A stretch of 64,000 bases of DNA from Pseudomonas jessenii (GCF_002236115.1 NZ_NIWT01000005.1:496001-560000); one strand, 5' to 3'; positions 16,556 to 25,458 are shown, numbered from the stretch's first letter. Notes: generated by a model not told the origin, from the letters alone. A program made the numbers and translations.

Positions 16556-18838
16556 TTAAAGCGACGAGTATTTCTTGCGCAGACGCTGACGAATCAGTTC
16601 TGCGAGGGTGTTCATGACGAAGGTGAACAACAGCAGCACCAGCGCCGAGAGGAACAGCACGCGGTAGTGGCTGCCGCCGACTTCCGATTCGGGCATTTCC
16701 ACTGCAACGTTGGCCGCCAGGGTGCGCAGGCCTTCGAACAGGTTCATTTCCATGACCGGGGTGTTACCGGTGGCCATCAACACGATCATGGTTTCACCGA
16801 CCGCACGACCCATGCCGATCATCAGCGCCGAGAAGATGCCCGGGCTCGCGGTGAGGATCACCACGCGAGTCATGGTCTGCCACGGTGTGGCACCGAGGGC
16901 CAGGGAGCCCAGGGTCAGACCGCGAGGCACGCTGAACACGGCGTCTTCGGCGATGGAGTAGATGTTCGGGATGACCGCGAAGCCCATGGCCAGGCCCACT
17001 ACCAGGGCGTTGCGCTGGTCGTAGGTGATGCCCAGGTCGTGGGAGATCCACATGCGCATGTCGCCACCGAAGAACCAGTTCTCCATGAACGGGCTCATGT
17101 ACAGCGACAGCCAGCCCACGAACAGGATCACCGGAATCAGCAGCGCACTTTCCCAGCCATCCGGGACTTTCAGGCGGATCGACTCAGGCAGGCGGCTGAA
17201 GGTGAAACCGGCGACCAGGATGCCGATCGGCAGCAACATCAGCAGGCTGAAGATGCCCGGCAAATGCCCTTCCACATAGGGCGCGAGGAACAGGCCAGCG
17301 AAGAAACCGAGGATCACCGTCGGCATCGCTTCCATCAGCTCGATCACCGGCTTGACCTTGCGGCGCATGCCGGGAGCCATGAAGTACGCGGTGTAGATCG
17401 CAGCGGCAACGGCCAGTGGAGCGGCCAGCAGCATGGCGTAGAACGCGGCTTTCAGGGTACCGAAGGTCAGCGGTGACAGGCTCAGCTTGGGTTCGAAGTC
17501 GGTGTTGGCGGCGGTCGATTGCCAGACGTATTTAGGCTCGTCGTAGTTCTCGTACCAGACCTTGCTCCACAGCGCGCTCCACGAGACTTCCGGGTGCGGG
17601 TTGTCGAGCAGCAGCGGGTGCAACTTGCCGCCAGCTTCCACGATCACACGGTTGGCGCGCGGCGACAGACCGAAAATGCCCTGGCCTTCAGCGACCGGTT
17701 CCACCAGCAAAGTGCGGTGGGCAGTGCTGTGGAACACGCCGAGCTTGCCGGAAGCGTCGAGGGCGACGAAGCCCTTGCGGCGCTCTTCGGCTGTGATTTC
17801 AACGATAGGCGTGGTGCCCATCTGGAAGGTGCGGATCTGCTTCAGGCGTTGCTCGCCATCGGGGTCGCGCGCCATGAACCACTGGGCCAGGCCGCCTTTG
17901 GAGTCACCGATGATCAGCGAGATGCCGCCCACCAGTTGGGTGCTGGCGGTGACTTGAGCCTCACCGTCTTCAAGCAGTTTGTAGCGACCGTTGAGGCTCT
18001 TGTCGCGCAGGCTGAACACGTCGGCCTGGGCACGCCCGTTGACCACGTAAAGCCACTGCTGACGCGGGTCGACGAAAATATTCTTCACCGGCTCGGTCAT
18101 TTGCGGCAGTTCGATGCGTTTCTGCTCGTTGGTGACTTCGCCGGTCATCATGTTCTCTTCGCTGGTCAGCGACAGAACATTGAGTTGCGAACCGGTGGAG
18201 CCGACCAGCATCAGGGTCGAATCATTGGCGTTGAGGCTGACGTGTTCCAGCGCACCGCCGGCTTCGTTGACCGCGATTGGCGTTTCGCCGTACGGGTACT
18301 CGACGGCCGGGGTGATGGTTTTCTTGCCTTCCGGGTAGCTGACTTTATAGGTGTGACGGAACACCAGGGCCTGACCGTTGGACAGACCTACGGCCACCAG
18401 CGGGTGACCTGGCTGGTCTTCACCGATGGAGGTCACGGTGGTGCCGGCCGGGATCGACAGATCGACGCGCTTCAATTCAGCGCCACTGTCGATATCGAAG
18501 AACAACGCCTGGCCCTTGTCGGAAACGCGCATGGCCACCTGATTCTGCTCTTCGAGCGAGATCATCAGTGGCTTGCCAGCGTCCTGCATCCAGGCCGGGG
18601 TAATGGACTCTTTCGCGGTCAGGTCGGCACCCTGGAACAGCGGCGCAACAACATAGGCGAGGAAGAAGAAGATCAGGGTGATGGCTGCCAGCACCGCCAG
18701 GCCGCCGATGAGGACGTACCAACGGGTGAAGCGATCTTTGAGCGCGCGAATGCGGCGCTTGCGTTGCAGCTCAGGCGTATTGAAGTCAATTCGCTTGGGG
18801 GGATTAGTAGTCATGTTGGAATTGGCCAGATCATTCAT
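16556..18838 (-). CDS. pstC: Phosphate ABC transporter permease PstC
   Basis: A 760-residue permease, much longer than the roughly 320 residues of E. coli PstC. A membrane helix at about 43-63 is followed by about 390 residues of periplasmic domain. The permease part follows at about 460-750, with LALGATPWQTMTRVVILTAS as the ATPase-contact loop. A near-perfect PHO box ends only 22 bp before the ATG at 18838, so a start eight codons further in (MTTNPPKR, 18814) is possible. It heads pstC-pstA-pstB-phoU, 16 bp before pstA. Confidence 0.94.
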   Translation of the reverse strand: MNDLANSNMTTNPPKRIDFNTPELQRKRRIRALKDRFTRWYVLIGGLAVLAAITLIFFFLAYVVAPLFQGADLTAKESITPAWMQDAGKPLMISLEEQNQVAMRVSDKGQALFFDIDSGAELKRVDLSIPAGTTVTSIGEDQPGHPLVAVGLSNGQALVFRHTYKVSYPEGKKTITPAVEYPYGETPIAVNEAGGALEHVSLNANDSTLMLVGSTGSQLNVLSLTSEENMMTGEVTNEQKRIELPQMTEPVKNIFVDPRQQWLYVVNGRAQADVFSLRDKSLNGRYKLLEDGEAQVTASTQLVGGISLIIGDSKGGLAQWFMARDPDGEQRLKQIRTFQMGTTPIVEITAEERRKGFVALDASGKLGVFHSTAHRTLLVEPVAEGQGIFGLSPRANRVIVEAGGKLHPLLLDNPHPEVSWSALWSKVWYENYDEPKYVWQSTAANTDFEPKLSLSPLTFGTLKAAFYAMLLAAPLAVAAAIYTAYFMAPGMRRKVKPVIELMEAMPTVILGFFAGLFLAPYVEGHLPGIFSLLMLLPIGILVAGFTFSRLPESIRLKVPDGWESALLIPVILFVGWLSLYMSPFMENWFFGGDMRMWISHDLGITYDQRNALVVGLAMGFAVIPNIYSIAEDAVFSVPRGLTLGSLALGATPWQTMTRVVILTASPGIFSALMIGMGRAVGETMIVLMATGNTPVMEMNLFEGLRTLAANVAVEMPESEVGGSHYRVLFLSALVLLLFTFVMNTLAELIRQRLRKKYSSL

Positions 18839-18860
18839 GCGCTCACCCTAGCGATCCTGT

Positions 18861-18878
18861 ATGACAGAAAGATGACAA
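18861..18878 (-). promoter_or_regulatory. PHO box upstream of pstC
   Basis: On the minus strand TTGTCATCTTTCTGTCAT matches the two PhoB half sites with one mismatch. It is very close to the pstC start and gives the pstCAB-phoU genes their own PhoB-dependent promoter. Confidence 0.9.
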
Positions 18879-18941
18879 TGCAGTGACGCACCAAATCCAC
18901 CGCCAGCGGGACTGGCAGAGGATCGAAAATTTGAGGTGTGT

Positions 18942-19005
18942 AAAAGGCCGGCCTGCAAGCAGATCCGGCCTTTTACTTGAGTCCGGAAGGATTCACCCCG
19001 GACTC
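18942..19005 (-). terminator. Tandem terminator hairpins after pstS
   Basis: Two stems stand in a row: TGAGTCCGG with CCGGACTCA (18978-19005) and AAAAGGCCGG with CCGGCCTTTT (18942-18974). They separate the pstS message from pstCAB-phoU and should let pstS be made in excess. Confidence 0.8.
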
Positions 19006-19011
19006 AATTTG

Positions 19012-20013
19012 TTACTTTTTTACGACTGCAGTGCCGCCTTCCGCCAGACCCAGGTCAGCCAGTGCCTTTGCAGCAACCTTGGCTGGCAGTGGGATGTAGC
19101 CGTCTTTCACCACAACTTCCTGGCCCTGTTTGGACAGAACCAGCTTCACGAACTCAGCTTCCAGCGGAGCCAAAGGCTTGTTCGGGGCTTTGTTGACGTA
19201 CACGTACAGGAAGCGCGACAGCGGGTACTTGCCGTTCAGGGCGTTTTCTTCAGTGTCTTCAACAAACTCGGTGCTGCCTTTCTTGGCCAGGGCCACCGTC
19301 TTCACGCTGGCAGTCTTGTAACCGATACCCGAGTAACCGATGCCGTTCAGCGAGGAGCTGATCGACTGCACAACCGAAGCCGAGCCTGGCTGTTCGTTGA
19401 CGTTTGGCTTGAAGTCACCTTTGCACAGGGCTTCTTCCTTGAAGTAGCCATAAGTGCCGGATACCGAGTTACGACCGAACAGCTGAACCGGCTTGTTGGC
19501 CAGGTCGCCGGTCACACCCAGGTCACCCCAGGTTTTGACGTCAGCTTTGCCGCCGCACAGACGGGTGGACGAGAAGACCGCATCGACCTGTTCCATGGTC
19601 ATATGCTTGATCGGGTTGTCCTTGTGCACGAATACGGCCAAGGCATCCACGGCAACCGGAATAGCGGTTGGCTTGTAACCGTATTTGGTTTCGAAGGCCT
19701 GCAGCTCGTTGTCCTTCATTTTGCGGCTCATCGGACCCAGGTTAGCGGTGCCTTCGGTCAGCGCAGGTGGCGCGGTAGAAGAACCGGCGGCCTGAATCTG
19801 GATGTTTACGTTCGGGTATTCTTTTTTGTAGTTCTCAGCCCAGAGGGTCATGAGGTTGGCCAGGGTATCGGAGCCGACGCTGGACAGGTTGCCCGACACA
19901 CCAGTGGTCTTGGTGTAGCTCGGGATAGCAGGGTCAACAGCGGCAACCGCGTTGGCAGTCGCAACGCCAGCAGCGACAAAAGTCATTGCCGCCATCAAAC
20001 GCTTCAGTTTCAT
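19012..20013 (-). CDS. pstS: Periplasmic phosphate-binding protein PstS
   Basis: A 333-residue secreted binding protein that delivers phosphate to PstCAB. The signal peptide ends near residue 25 (AGVATANAVAA). Phosphate-contact loops are visible in LSSVGSDTL, AAGSSTAPPAL and RNSVSGTYGYF. GGAGTAAGG lies before the ATG. It has its own PHO box and its own terminators. It belongs to the pseudomonad PstS type, not the E. coli type. Confidence 0.96.
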   Translation of the reverse strand: MKLKRLMAAMTFVAAGVATANAVAAVDPAIPSYTKTTGVSGNLSSVGSDTLANLMTLWAENYKKEYPNVNIQIQAAGSSTAPPALTEGTANLGPMSRKMKDNELQAFETKYGYKPTAIPVAVDALAVFVHKDNPIKHMTMEQVDAVFSSTRLCGGKADVKTWGDLGVTGDLANKPVQLFGRNSVSGTYGYFKEEALCKGDFKPNVNEQPGSASVVQSISSSLNGIGYSGIGYKTASVKTVALAKKGSTEFVEDTEENALNGKYPLSRFLYVYVNKAPNKPLAPLEAEFVKLVLSKQGQEVVVKDGYIPLPAKVAAKALADLGLAEGGTAVVKK

Positions 20014-20091
20014 GCCTTACTCCTAGCAGATAGGGTGTGTTAAGTCGGGGCCAAGTATCAGCAGGCCGTGTGAACACTCTATGGCTGAAAT

Positions 20092-20109
20092 ATGACAATT
20101 GGATGAAAG
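20092..20109 (-). promoter_or_regulatory. PHO box upstream of pstS
   Basis: On the minus strand CTTTCATCCAATTGTCAT matches two PhoB half sites with two mismatches, about 80 bp before pstS. Confidence 0.85.
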
Positions 20110-20139
20110 GCCAGCATTCCGCTCGGAAGGCTGGCCTTT
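20106..20139 (-). terminator. Possible terminator of the MFS gene
   Basis: AAAGGCCAGC pairs with GCTGGCCTTT around a 14-base loop. The T-run is short, and the stem overlaps the edge of the pstS PHO box. Confidence 0.5.
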
Positions 20140-20215
20140 CAGTTGTAACTGTAAATGTTGGAATTGGCTGGATTTAGCCGAGAGCGCAGCGCCCGCCGTT
20201 GCCACTACTAACGGA

Positions 20216-21514
20216 TCAACGGCCTTTCTTCCATAGCCAGGCGCCGACCAGGATCCCCACCCCGCACAGCACCGCCACATAATAGGCAGGCCCCATCGCA
20301 CTTTCCTTGAGCAACAGGCTGACGATCATCGGCGTCAGACCACCGAAAATCGCGTAGGCGACGTTGTAGGAGAACGACAGGCCGCTGAAACGCACCACCG
20401 GCGGGAACGCCTTGACCATCACATACGGCACCGCGCCGATGGTGCCGACCAGCAGACCGGTCAGGGCATACATCGGGAATAGCCAGTCGGGATGATCGGC
20501 CAGGCTGTGGTAGAAGGTCCAGGAACTGGCCAGCAATGCGGTACAGCCGATCACGAAGACTCGTCCCGCACCGAAGCGATCGGCCAGTGCGCCGGCAATG
20601 ATGCAACCAAAACTCAGGAACACGATCGCCACGCTGTTCGCCTGCAGGGACGTGGTTGGCGAGAAGTGATAGACCGTCTGCAACACAGTCGGTGTCATCA
20701 GGATCAACACCACGATGGCGGCCGACAGCAGCCAGGTCAGCAGCATCGAAATGGCGATGGCGCCACGATGGTCACGCAACACCGCACGCAGCGGCACTTC
20801 TTCGGCCAGGGCCTTGCGCTGTTGCAGCTCGGCGAACACCGGGGTTTCGTGCAGCCAGCGACGCAGGTACACCGAGAACAGACCGAACACGCCACCCAGC
20901 AGGAACGGAATTCGCCAGGCGTAATCCGCTACTTCCACCGGGGTGTAGATACTGTTGATCGCCGTGGCGACCAGCGAACCGAGCAGGATGCCCGCCGTCA
21001 GGCCGCTGGTCAGGGTCCCGCAGGCATAGCCGATATGCCGTTGCGGCACGTGTTCGGAAACGAAGACCCATGCACCCGGCACTTCACCGCCAATGGCCGC
21101 GCCCTGGATCACCCGCATCAACAGCAGCAGGATAGGCGCCCACATGCCGATCTGCGCATAAGTCGGCAGCAAACCCATGATCAAGGTCGGCACCGCCATC
21201 ATGAAAATGCTCAGAGTGAACATTTTCTTGCGGCCCAGCAGGTCACCGAAGTGCGCCATCACGATGCCGCCCAGCGGCCGCGCCAGGTAGCCGGCGGCGA
21301 AGATGCCGAAGGTCTGCATCAGGCGTAGCCACTCAGGCATGTCCGCCGGGAAGAACAACTTGCCCACCACCGTAGCGAAGAACACGAAGATGATGAAATC
21401 GTAGAACTCCAGCGCGCCACCCAGGGCCGACAGCGATAGAGTCTTGTAGTCGTTGCGCGTCAGCGGACGTGCGGGTTGGTCTGGCTGCGCGATGCTCGAG
21501 GGCGCTGTGGTCAT
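20216..21514 (-). CDS. MFS transporter, metabolite:H+ symporter type
   Basis: A 432-residue transporter with 12 predicted membrane helices. The first helix (LGGALEFYDFIIFVFFATVV) and the loop between helices 2 and 3 (MAHFGDLLGRKKMFTLS, with the conserved GxxxDRxGRK-like pattern) match the sugar-porter/ProP-like metabolite:H+ symporter group. The substrate cannot be told from the sequence; organic acids or osmolytes are usual for this group. The ATG at 21514 is chosen because the longer frame has no membrane helix or ribosome site support. It diverges from the thioesterase gene across a 362-bp region full of palindromes. Confidence 0.88.
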   Translation of the reverse strand: MTTAPSSIAQPDQPARPLTRNDYKTLSLSALGGALEFYDFIIFVFFATVVGKLFFPADMPEWLRLMQTFGIFAAGYLARPLGGIVMAHFGDLLGRKKMFTLSIFMMAVPTLIMGLLPTYAQIGMWAPILLLLMRVIQGAAIGGEVPGAWVFVSEHVPQRHIGYACGTLTSGLTAGILLGSLVATAINSIYTPVEVADYAWRIPFLLGGVFGLFSVYLRRWLHETPVFAELQQRKALAEEVPLRAVLRDHRGAIAISMLLTWLLSAAIVVLILMTPTVLQTVYHFSPTTSLQANSVAIVFLSFGCIIAGALADRFGAGRVFVIGCTALLASSWTFYHSLADHPDWLFPMYALTGLLVGTIGAVPYVMVKAFPPVVRFSGLSFSYNVAYAIFGGLTPMIVSLLLKESAMGPAYYVAVLCGVGILVGAWLWKKGR

Positions 21515-21622
21515 GGCAAGGGCTTCTCTTATAGTCGGATCTGCTACCTCAACAACGCTGGCTGAGGTTTGGGCAGGTCCGGCACGATAGCAAATTGTTC
21601 GAAAAAGCACATAGAGGTGCGT

Positions 21623-21637
21623 TTTTGACAGTCAAAA
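21623..21637. promoter_or_regulatory. Perfect 15-bp palindrome, candidate operator
   Basis: TTTTGACAGTCAAAA lies 108 bp upstream of the MFS gene in the divergent control region. It includes a TTGACA hexamer. The regulator is unknown. Confidence 0.45.
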
Positions 21638-21674
21638 TGAGAACCGGACGGTCGTCGCGGAGTCTACCGACCGA

Positions 21675-21876
21675 TATACTCAAAGCCTGCTCCGGTTTTT
21701 GAGGGGTTGCTGTGCGAAAGCGCCTGTCAGGTTCATAGGCGATTTCGCAGAGTTTCCCTTTAGGCGCCTGATGGAAAACGTGACGAACGTAGTATGTTCG
21801 GTGCTGAATCGTTTTTCCCGAAGACGGCTACCACCAGCAATACCAACGAAGAGTCACGGGTCAGAGGCCCCCCGGC
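21675..21876 (+). promoter_or_regulatory. Promoter and structured leader of the thioesterase gene
   Basis: TATACT at 21675-21680 is a good -10, preceded by CGGTCG-N13-CGACCG (21649-21673). The predicted leader of about 190 bases contains a strong hairpin at 21713-21749: TGCGAAA with TTTCGCA, then one mismatch, then CGCCT with AGGCG around an 11-base loop. A second AGGCGC at 21763-21768 could compete for the same strand. GAGGGG followed by GTG at 21712 could start an eight-codon leader peptide. Confidence 0.45.
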
Positions 21877-22281
21877 ATGATAGAACTCGAACAAGAAGAT
21901 CCGATCCCGCAAGGCGACCTGGCCTTGCAAATCACCGCGCTCCCACGCGAAACCAACGGCTTTGGCGATATTTTCGGCGGCTGGCTGGTGGCGCAGATGG
22001 ATTTGGCAGGCACCGCGATGGCCAGCAAGGTCGCCGGCGGACGCGTTGCCACCGTTGCAATCGACCGCATGGCGTTTCTGGTTCCGGTGGCGGTGGGCGC
22101 TCAGCTCTCCTTTTATACCCAGGCCCTGGAAATCGGCCGCAGCTCGATCAAGATGATGGTCGAGGTCTGGAGCGACGACCCACTGTCCAGCGAGTGGCGT
22201 AAAGTAACCGAAGCGGTGTTTGTGTTCGTTGCCATCGACGGCAGCGGTCGCACCCGTTCGGTTCCACCCCGGGCTCGCTGA
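21877..22281 (+). CDS. Acyl-CoA thioesterase (hotdog fold, YciA-like)
   Basis: A 134-residue single hotdog domain that probably hydrolyses acyl-CoA to free acid and CoA. Family pattern: NGFGDIFGGWLVAQMDLAGT, where N and G contact substrate and the aspartate in QMD is catalytic, then VATVAIDRMAFLVPVAVGA. It is cytoplasmic with no signal peptide. The start is the ATG at 21877. It stands 69 bp upstream of the mutarotase gene on the same strand. Substrate chain length is unknown. Confidence 0.88.
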   Translation: MIELEQEDPIPQGDLALQITALPRETNGFGDIFGGWLVAQMDLAGTAMASKVAGGRVATVAIDRMAFLVPVAVGAQLSFYTQALEIGRSSIKMMVEVWSDDPLSSEWRKVTEAVFVFVAIDGSGRTRSVPPRAR

Positions 22282-22350
22282 AAGAACTTCTAAACCTGGT
22301 AGCCGTTTTGCGGTCGATAGTCGTCCACGTTACTGATCGAGAGCTGTCCC

Positions 22351-23250
22351 ATGAGCACGCCCAATGTTGAAGCCGTAAAACTGGATGAACTGAACTGCTG
22401 GCGAATTCGCCACGGTCAGGCTGAATTACTGGTGGCCCAGCAAGGCGCGCACATCCTCAGCTATCAACTGGCCGGCCAGCCGCCGCTGATCTGGCTCAAT
22501 GACGAGGCCGTATTCAAGACCGGCAAGAGCATACGTGCCGGCGTGCCGGTGTGCTGGCCGTGGTTCGGCGTCTTCGACCGTAACCCGCAAAGCGTGCAGG
22601 CGATGCGCGTCAGCAATGAAGCGCCGTCGGCTCACGGCTTCGTGCGAGCGATGGATTGGGAGCTGGGCGGCATCGAAGCCGAAGGCGAAAGCCTGAAAGT
22701 CGAATTCCTCCTGCCCTACCCCGACGGCGGCTTTCCTGGCTGGCCGCACCAGGTGGACTTGACGCTGAGCATTCGCCTCGACGAGCAGTTGCACATCCAC
22801 CTGACCAGCCATAACCGGGGCGCTGAAACCGTCAGCATCAGCCAGGCGCTGCACAGCTATTTTGCCGTCAGCGATGTGCGCGAGGTGCATGTCGAAGGTG
22901 TGGGCGGTCTCAAGTACATCGAAACCCTGGATAACTGGAAAACCGTAACCCAGACCGGTGATTTGCGTTTTACCGGCGAAACCGACCGCATCTATCTCGA
23001 TGCCCCGCCACTGCTGAGCATCGTCGATCCGGCCTGGGAGCGACGCATCGAACTGACCAGCATGGGCTCGCGCACCGCGGTGATCTGGAACCCATGGATC
23101 GACCGCGCCGCCGCGTTCAGCGACATGGCCGACGACGGTTGGCAGCGCATGCTGTGCATCGAGACAGCGAACGTGATGGACGATGTGGTGAACCTGAAAC
23201 CAGGGGCCAGCCATACCCTGGGTGTGAGCGTCGGTAGCAAGCCGCTCTAA
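22351..23250 (+). CDS. D-hexose-6-phosphate mutarotase (YeaD-like aldose 1-epimerase family)
   Basis: A 299-residue beta-sandwich enzyme that interconverts the alpha and beta anomers of hexose 6-phosphates. Visible family parts are GAHILSYQLAGQPPLIWLND, the RAGVPVCWPWFG motif, SAHGFVRAMDWEL with the catalytic histidine, SQALHSYFAVSDV, and VIWNPWID followed later by LCIETANV with the catalytic glutamate. Cytoplasmic. It probably supports flux into glycolysis or the Entner-Doudoroff route. It may be transcribed with the thioesterase upstream. Confidence 0.9.
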   Translation: MSTPNVEAVKLDELNCWRIRHGQAELLVAQQGAHILSYQLAGQPPLIWLNDEAVFKTGKSIRAGVPVCWPWFGVFDRNPQSVQAMRVSNEAPSAHGFVRAMDWELGGIEAEGESLKVEFLLPYPDGGFPGWPHQVDLTLSIRLDEQLHIHLTSHNRGAETVSISQALHSYFAVSDVREVHVEGVGGLKYIETLDNWKTVTQTGDLRFTGETDRIYLDAPPLLSIVDPAWERRIELTSMGSRTAVIWNPWIDRAAAFSDMADDGWQRMLCIETANVMDDVVNLKPGASHTLGVSVGSKPL

Positions 23251-23268
23251 GCAACACCACAAAACCAA

Positions 23269-23359
23269 TGTGGGAGCGAGCTTGCTCGCGATGGCGGTGT
23301 AACAGGCAACATGAATGTTGAATGTTATGGCCTCATCGCGAGCACGCTCGCTCCCACAG
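23269..23359. repeat. REP pair (REPIN)
   Basis: Inverted REP copies, GTGGGAGCGAGCTTGCTCGC and GCGAGCACGCTCGCTCCCAC, lie between the convergent mutarotase and DUF3299 genes. Confidence 0.9.
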
Positions 23360-23388
23360 TTTTTTGTGCCATGCCATCTGACGGCGCG

Positions 23389-23925
23389 TTACAAATCCGA
23401 CTCTTTCACCACCCGTACCGTCGCCGCATCCAGCGCATACGCCGCATCCGCCAAGTCATTGCTGACCTTCTCGACCTTCAGCGTGCCGGTGACCCACAGC
23501 GGCGTGTAGATATCGTTCAGTTTCAGGCCCTTTGGATAGCGCACCAGCACCAGTTGGTTGGGCGGCGGCGGCGGCACGTGGATGCACGCGCCCGGGTACG
23601 GCACCAGGAAGAACAACGTACTGCGGCCCTTGGCATCGGACTCCAGCGGCACGGGGTAACCGCCAATGCGGATGTTCTTGTCGTTCATCGACGCAACGGT
23701 CTTGGTCGAGTACATCACCGCCGGCAAGCCTTTGGCCTGCTTCATCCCACCCTTGTCGGTGAAAGTGCCATTGGCTTCAGGGGAGTTGTGGTCGATTTCA
23801 GGCATGGCCTCGAGGGCCTTCTGGTCCGACTTGGGCATCAATTCGAGCCAGTCGGTTTCCGGCAGTTCACCGGCATGGGCAAGGCCCGTTCCCAACAAAA
23901 GTAGAGTCAGCAGAAGACGGCGCAT
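23389..23925 (-). CDS. DUF3299 exported protein
   Basis: A 178-residue protein with a signal peptide at residues 1-18 (LLLTLLLLGTGLAHA). The mature part starts with ELPETDWLELMPKSDQ and contains GGYPVPLE, then FFLVPYPGACIHVPPPPPNQ, a DUF3299 hallmark with a conserved cysteine and histidine. It ends VTGTLKVEK... like an OB-type strand pattern. Relatives are periplasmic proteins of unknown role, sometimes near metal or lipoprotein transport genes. The single mature cysteine in ACIHVPPP could bind a metal; that is inference. Confidence 0.85.
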   Translation of the reverse strand: MRRLLLTLLLLGTGLAHAGELPETDWLELMPKSDQKALEAMPEIDHNSPEANGTFTDKGGMKQAKGLPAVMYSTKTVASMNDKNIRIGGYPVPLESDAKGRSTLFFLVPYPGACIHVPPPPPNQLVLVRYPKGLKLNDIYTPLWVTGTLKVEKVSNDLADAAYALDAATVRVVKESDL

Positions 23926-24012
23926 GAAGGTGCTCGGTATAGGAAGGATCAGGAAACGCCGAGCATTCTAGCCCTCCCGGCTTGTGCGGCCGAGAGGACT
24001 TTGTCGCCTGGA

Positions 24013-24258
24013 TCAGTTCTTTTTGACTAGGCCGTAGATCACCAGCAACACAACGGCGCCCACCAGCGCACCGATGAAGCCTGCGCCTTGGCCGGCCTGA
24101 TAGATGCCCAGGGCTTGACCGCCGTAAGTGGCCGCCAGCGAACCGCCGATGCCGAGCAGGATCGTCATGATCCAGCCCATGCTGTCATCGCCCGGTTTCA
24201 GGAACCGTGCCAGCAGACCGACGATCAAGCCGATAAAGATGGTTCCGATAATTCCCAT
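24013..24258 (-). CDS. GlsB/YeaQ/YmgE-family stress-response membrane protein
   Basis: An 81-residue, three-helix inner-membrane protein: MGIIGTIFIGLIVGLLARFL, then MGWIMTILLGIGGSLAATY, then GFIGALVGAVVLLVIYGLV. The pattern LKPGDDSMGW and the length fit the transglycosylase-associated (YeaQ/YmgE) family, which is induced by stress but has no defined activity. It lies downstream of nothing obvious and is 106 bp from the end of purK on the same strand. Confidence 0.9.
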   Translation of the reverse strand: MGIIGTIFIGLIVGLLARFLKPGDDSMGWIMTILLGIGGSLAATYGGQALGIYQAGQGAGFIGALVGAVVLLVIYGLVKKN

Positions 24259-24325
24259 GGCATTCCCCTCTCAATGAAGTCGCTATTGGAAAGCCTAGTC
24301 AGACTTTCGTGACCTGCCATGAGAG

Positions 24326-24353
24326 AACGGTGCAACCTGAAGGTTCCACCGTT
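24326..24353 (-). terminator. Hairpin after purK, probable terminator
   Basis: AACGGTG pairs with CACCGTT and AACC with GGTT inside, around one C-C mismatch. The following minus-strand bases are only mildly T-rich. Confidence 0.45.
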
Positions 24354-24364
24354 GCACATAAATA

Positions 24365-25447
24365 CTATTCGGCTATCAGTGCTTCAACCTTGAGAATCTG
24401 GGCCGTCAGCGTCTCGCGGTCTGCACAACGAAGGTTGGCGTGACCGACCTTGCGACCGACCTTGAACGCCTTGCCATAGTGATGCAGATGGCAATCGGCG
24501 ATGGTCAGGACCTTCTCGGTCTCAGGCACTTTGCCGATGAAGTTGAGCATCGCGCTTTCGCCGACCTTGGCCGTCGAACCCAACGGCAGCCCGGCAACGG
24601 CCCGCAGGTGGTTTTCGAACTGGCTGCACTCGGCGCCTTCGGTGGTCCAGTGCCCGGAGTTGTGCACTCGCGGGGCGATTTCGTTGGCCTTGAGGCCGCC
24701 GTCGACTTCAAAGAACTCGAACGCCATCACGCCCACGTAATCCAGTTGCTTGAGCACACGGCTGGAGTAGTCTTCGGCCAAGGCTTGCAGCGGGTGATCG
24801 GTGCTGGCCACGGACAGCTTGAGGATGCCGCTGTCGTGGGTGTTGTGTACCAGCGGATAGAAGCGGGTTTCACCGTCGCGGGCACGCACGGCGATCAGCG
24901 AGACTTCACCGGTGAACGGCACGAAGCCTTCCAGCAGACAGGCCACGCTGCCCAGCTCGGCAAAGGTGCCAACCACATCTTCTGGCGTGCGCAGGACTTT
25001 CTGACCCTTGCCGTCGTAACCCAAAGTACGGGTCTTCAGCACTGCCGGCAGGCCGATGGAAGCCACGGCGGCGTCCAGGTCAGCCTGGGACTGAATGTCG
25101 GCGAACGCCGGGGTAGGAATCCCCAGGTCCTTGAACATGCTCTTCTCGAACCAACGATCGCGGGCGATGCGCAGCGCTTCGGCGCTCGGATAGACCGGGA
25201 CGAATTGCGACAGGAAGGCCACGGTCTCGGCCGGAACGCTTTCGAACTCGAAGGTCACCAGATCGACTTCATCGGCCAGCTGGCGCAGGTGATCCTGATC
25301 GCCGTAATCGGCTCGCAGGTGTTCGCCCAACGCGGCTGCGCAAGCATCCGGAGCCGGGTCCAGGAAAGCGAAGTTCATGCCCAGCGGAGTGCCCGCCAGC
25401 GCCAACATGCGACCCAACTGGCCGCCACCGATTACACCGATCTTCAT
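24365..25447 (-). CDS. purK: 5-(carboxyamino)imidazole ribonucleotide synthase PurK
   Basis: A 360-residue ATP-grasp enzyme that makes N5-CAIR from AIR, ATP and bicarbonate in purine synthesis. The N-terminal fold has MKIGVIGGGQLGRMLALAG. The ATP-grasp part has LPAVLKTRTLGYDGKGQ (ATP lysines) and NEIAPRVHNSGHWTTEG (metal and substrate contacts). The ATG at 25447 is preferred over a TTG three codons earlier because GAGG precedes it. It starts 11 bp after purE and uses its product partner enzyme there. Confidence 0.96.
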   Translation of the reverse strand: MKIGVIGGGQLGRMLALAGTPLGMNFAFLDPAPDACAAALGEHLRADYGDQDHLRQLADEVDLVTFEFESVPAETVAFLSQFVPVYPSAEALRIARDRWFEKSMFKDLGIPTPAFADIQSQADLDAAVASIGLPAVLKTRTLGYDGKGQKVLRTPEDVVGTFAELGSVACLLEGFVPFTGEVSLIAVRARDGETRFYPLVHNTHDSGILKLSVASTDHPLQALAEDYSSRVLKQLDYVGVMAFEFFEVDGGLKANEIAPRVHNSGHWTTEGAECSQFENHLRAVAGLPLGSTAKVGESAMLNFIGKVPETEKVLTIADCHLHHYGKAFKVGRKVGHANLRCADRETLTAQILKVEALIAE

Positions 25448-25458
25448 CGTCAACAACC

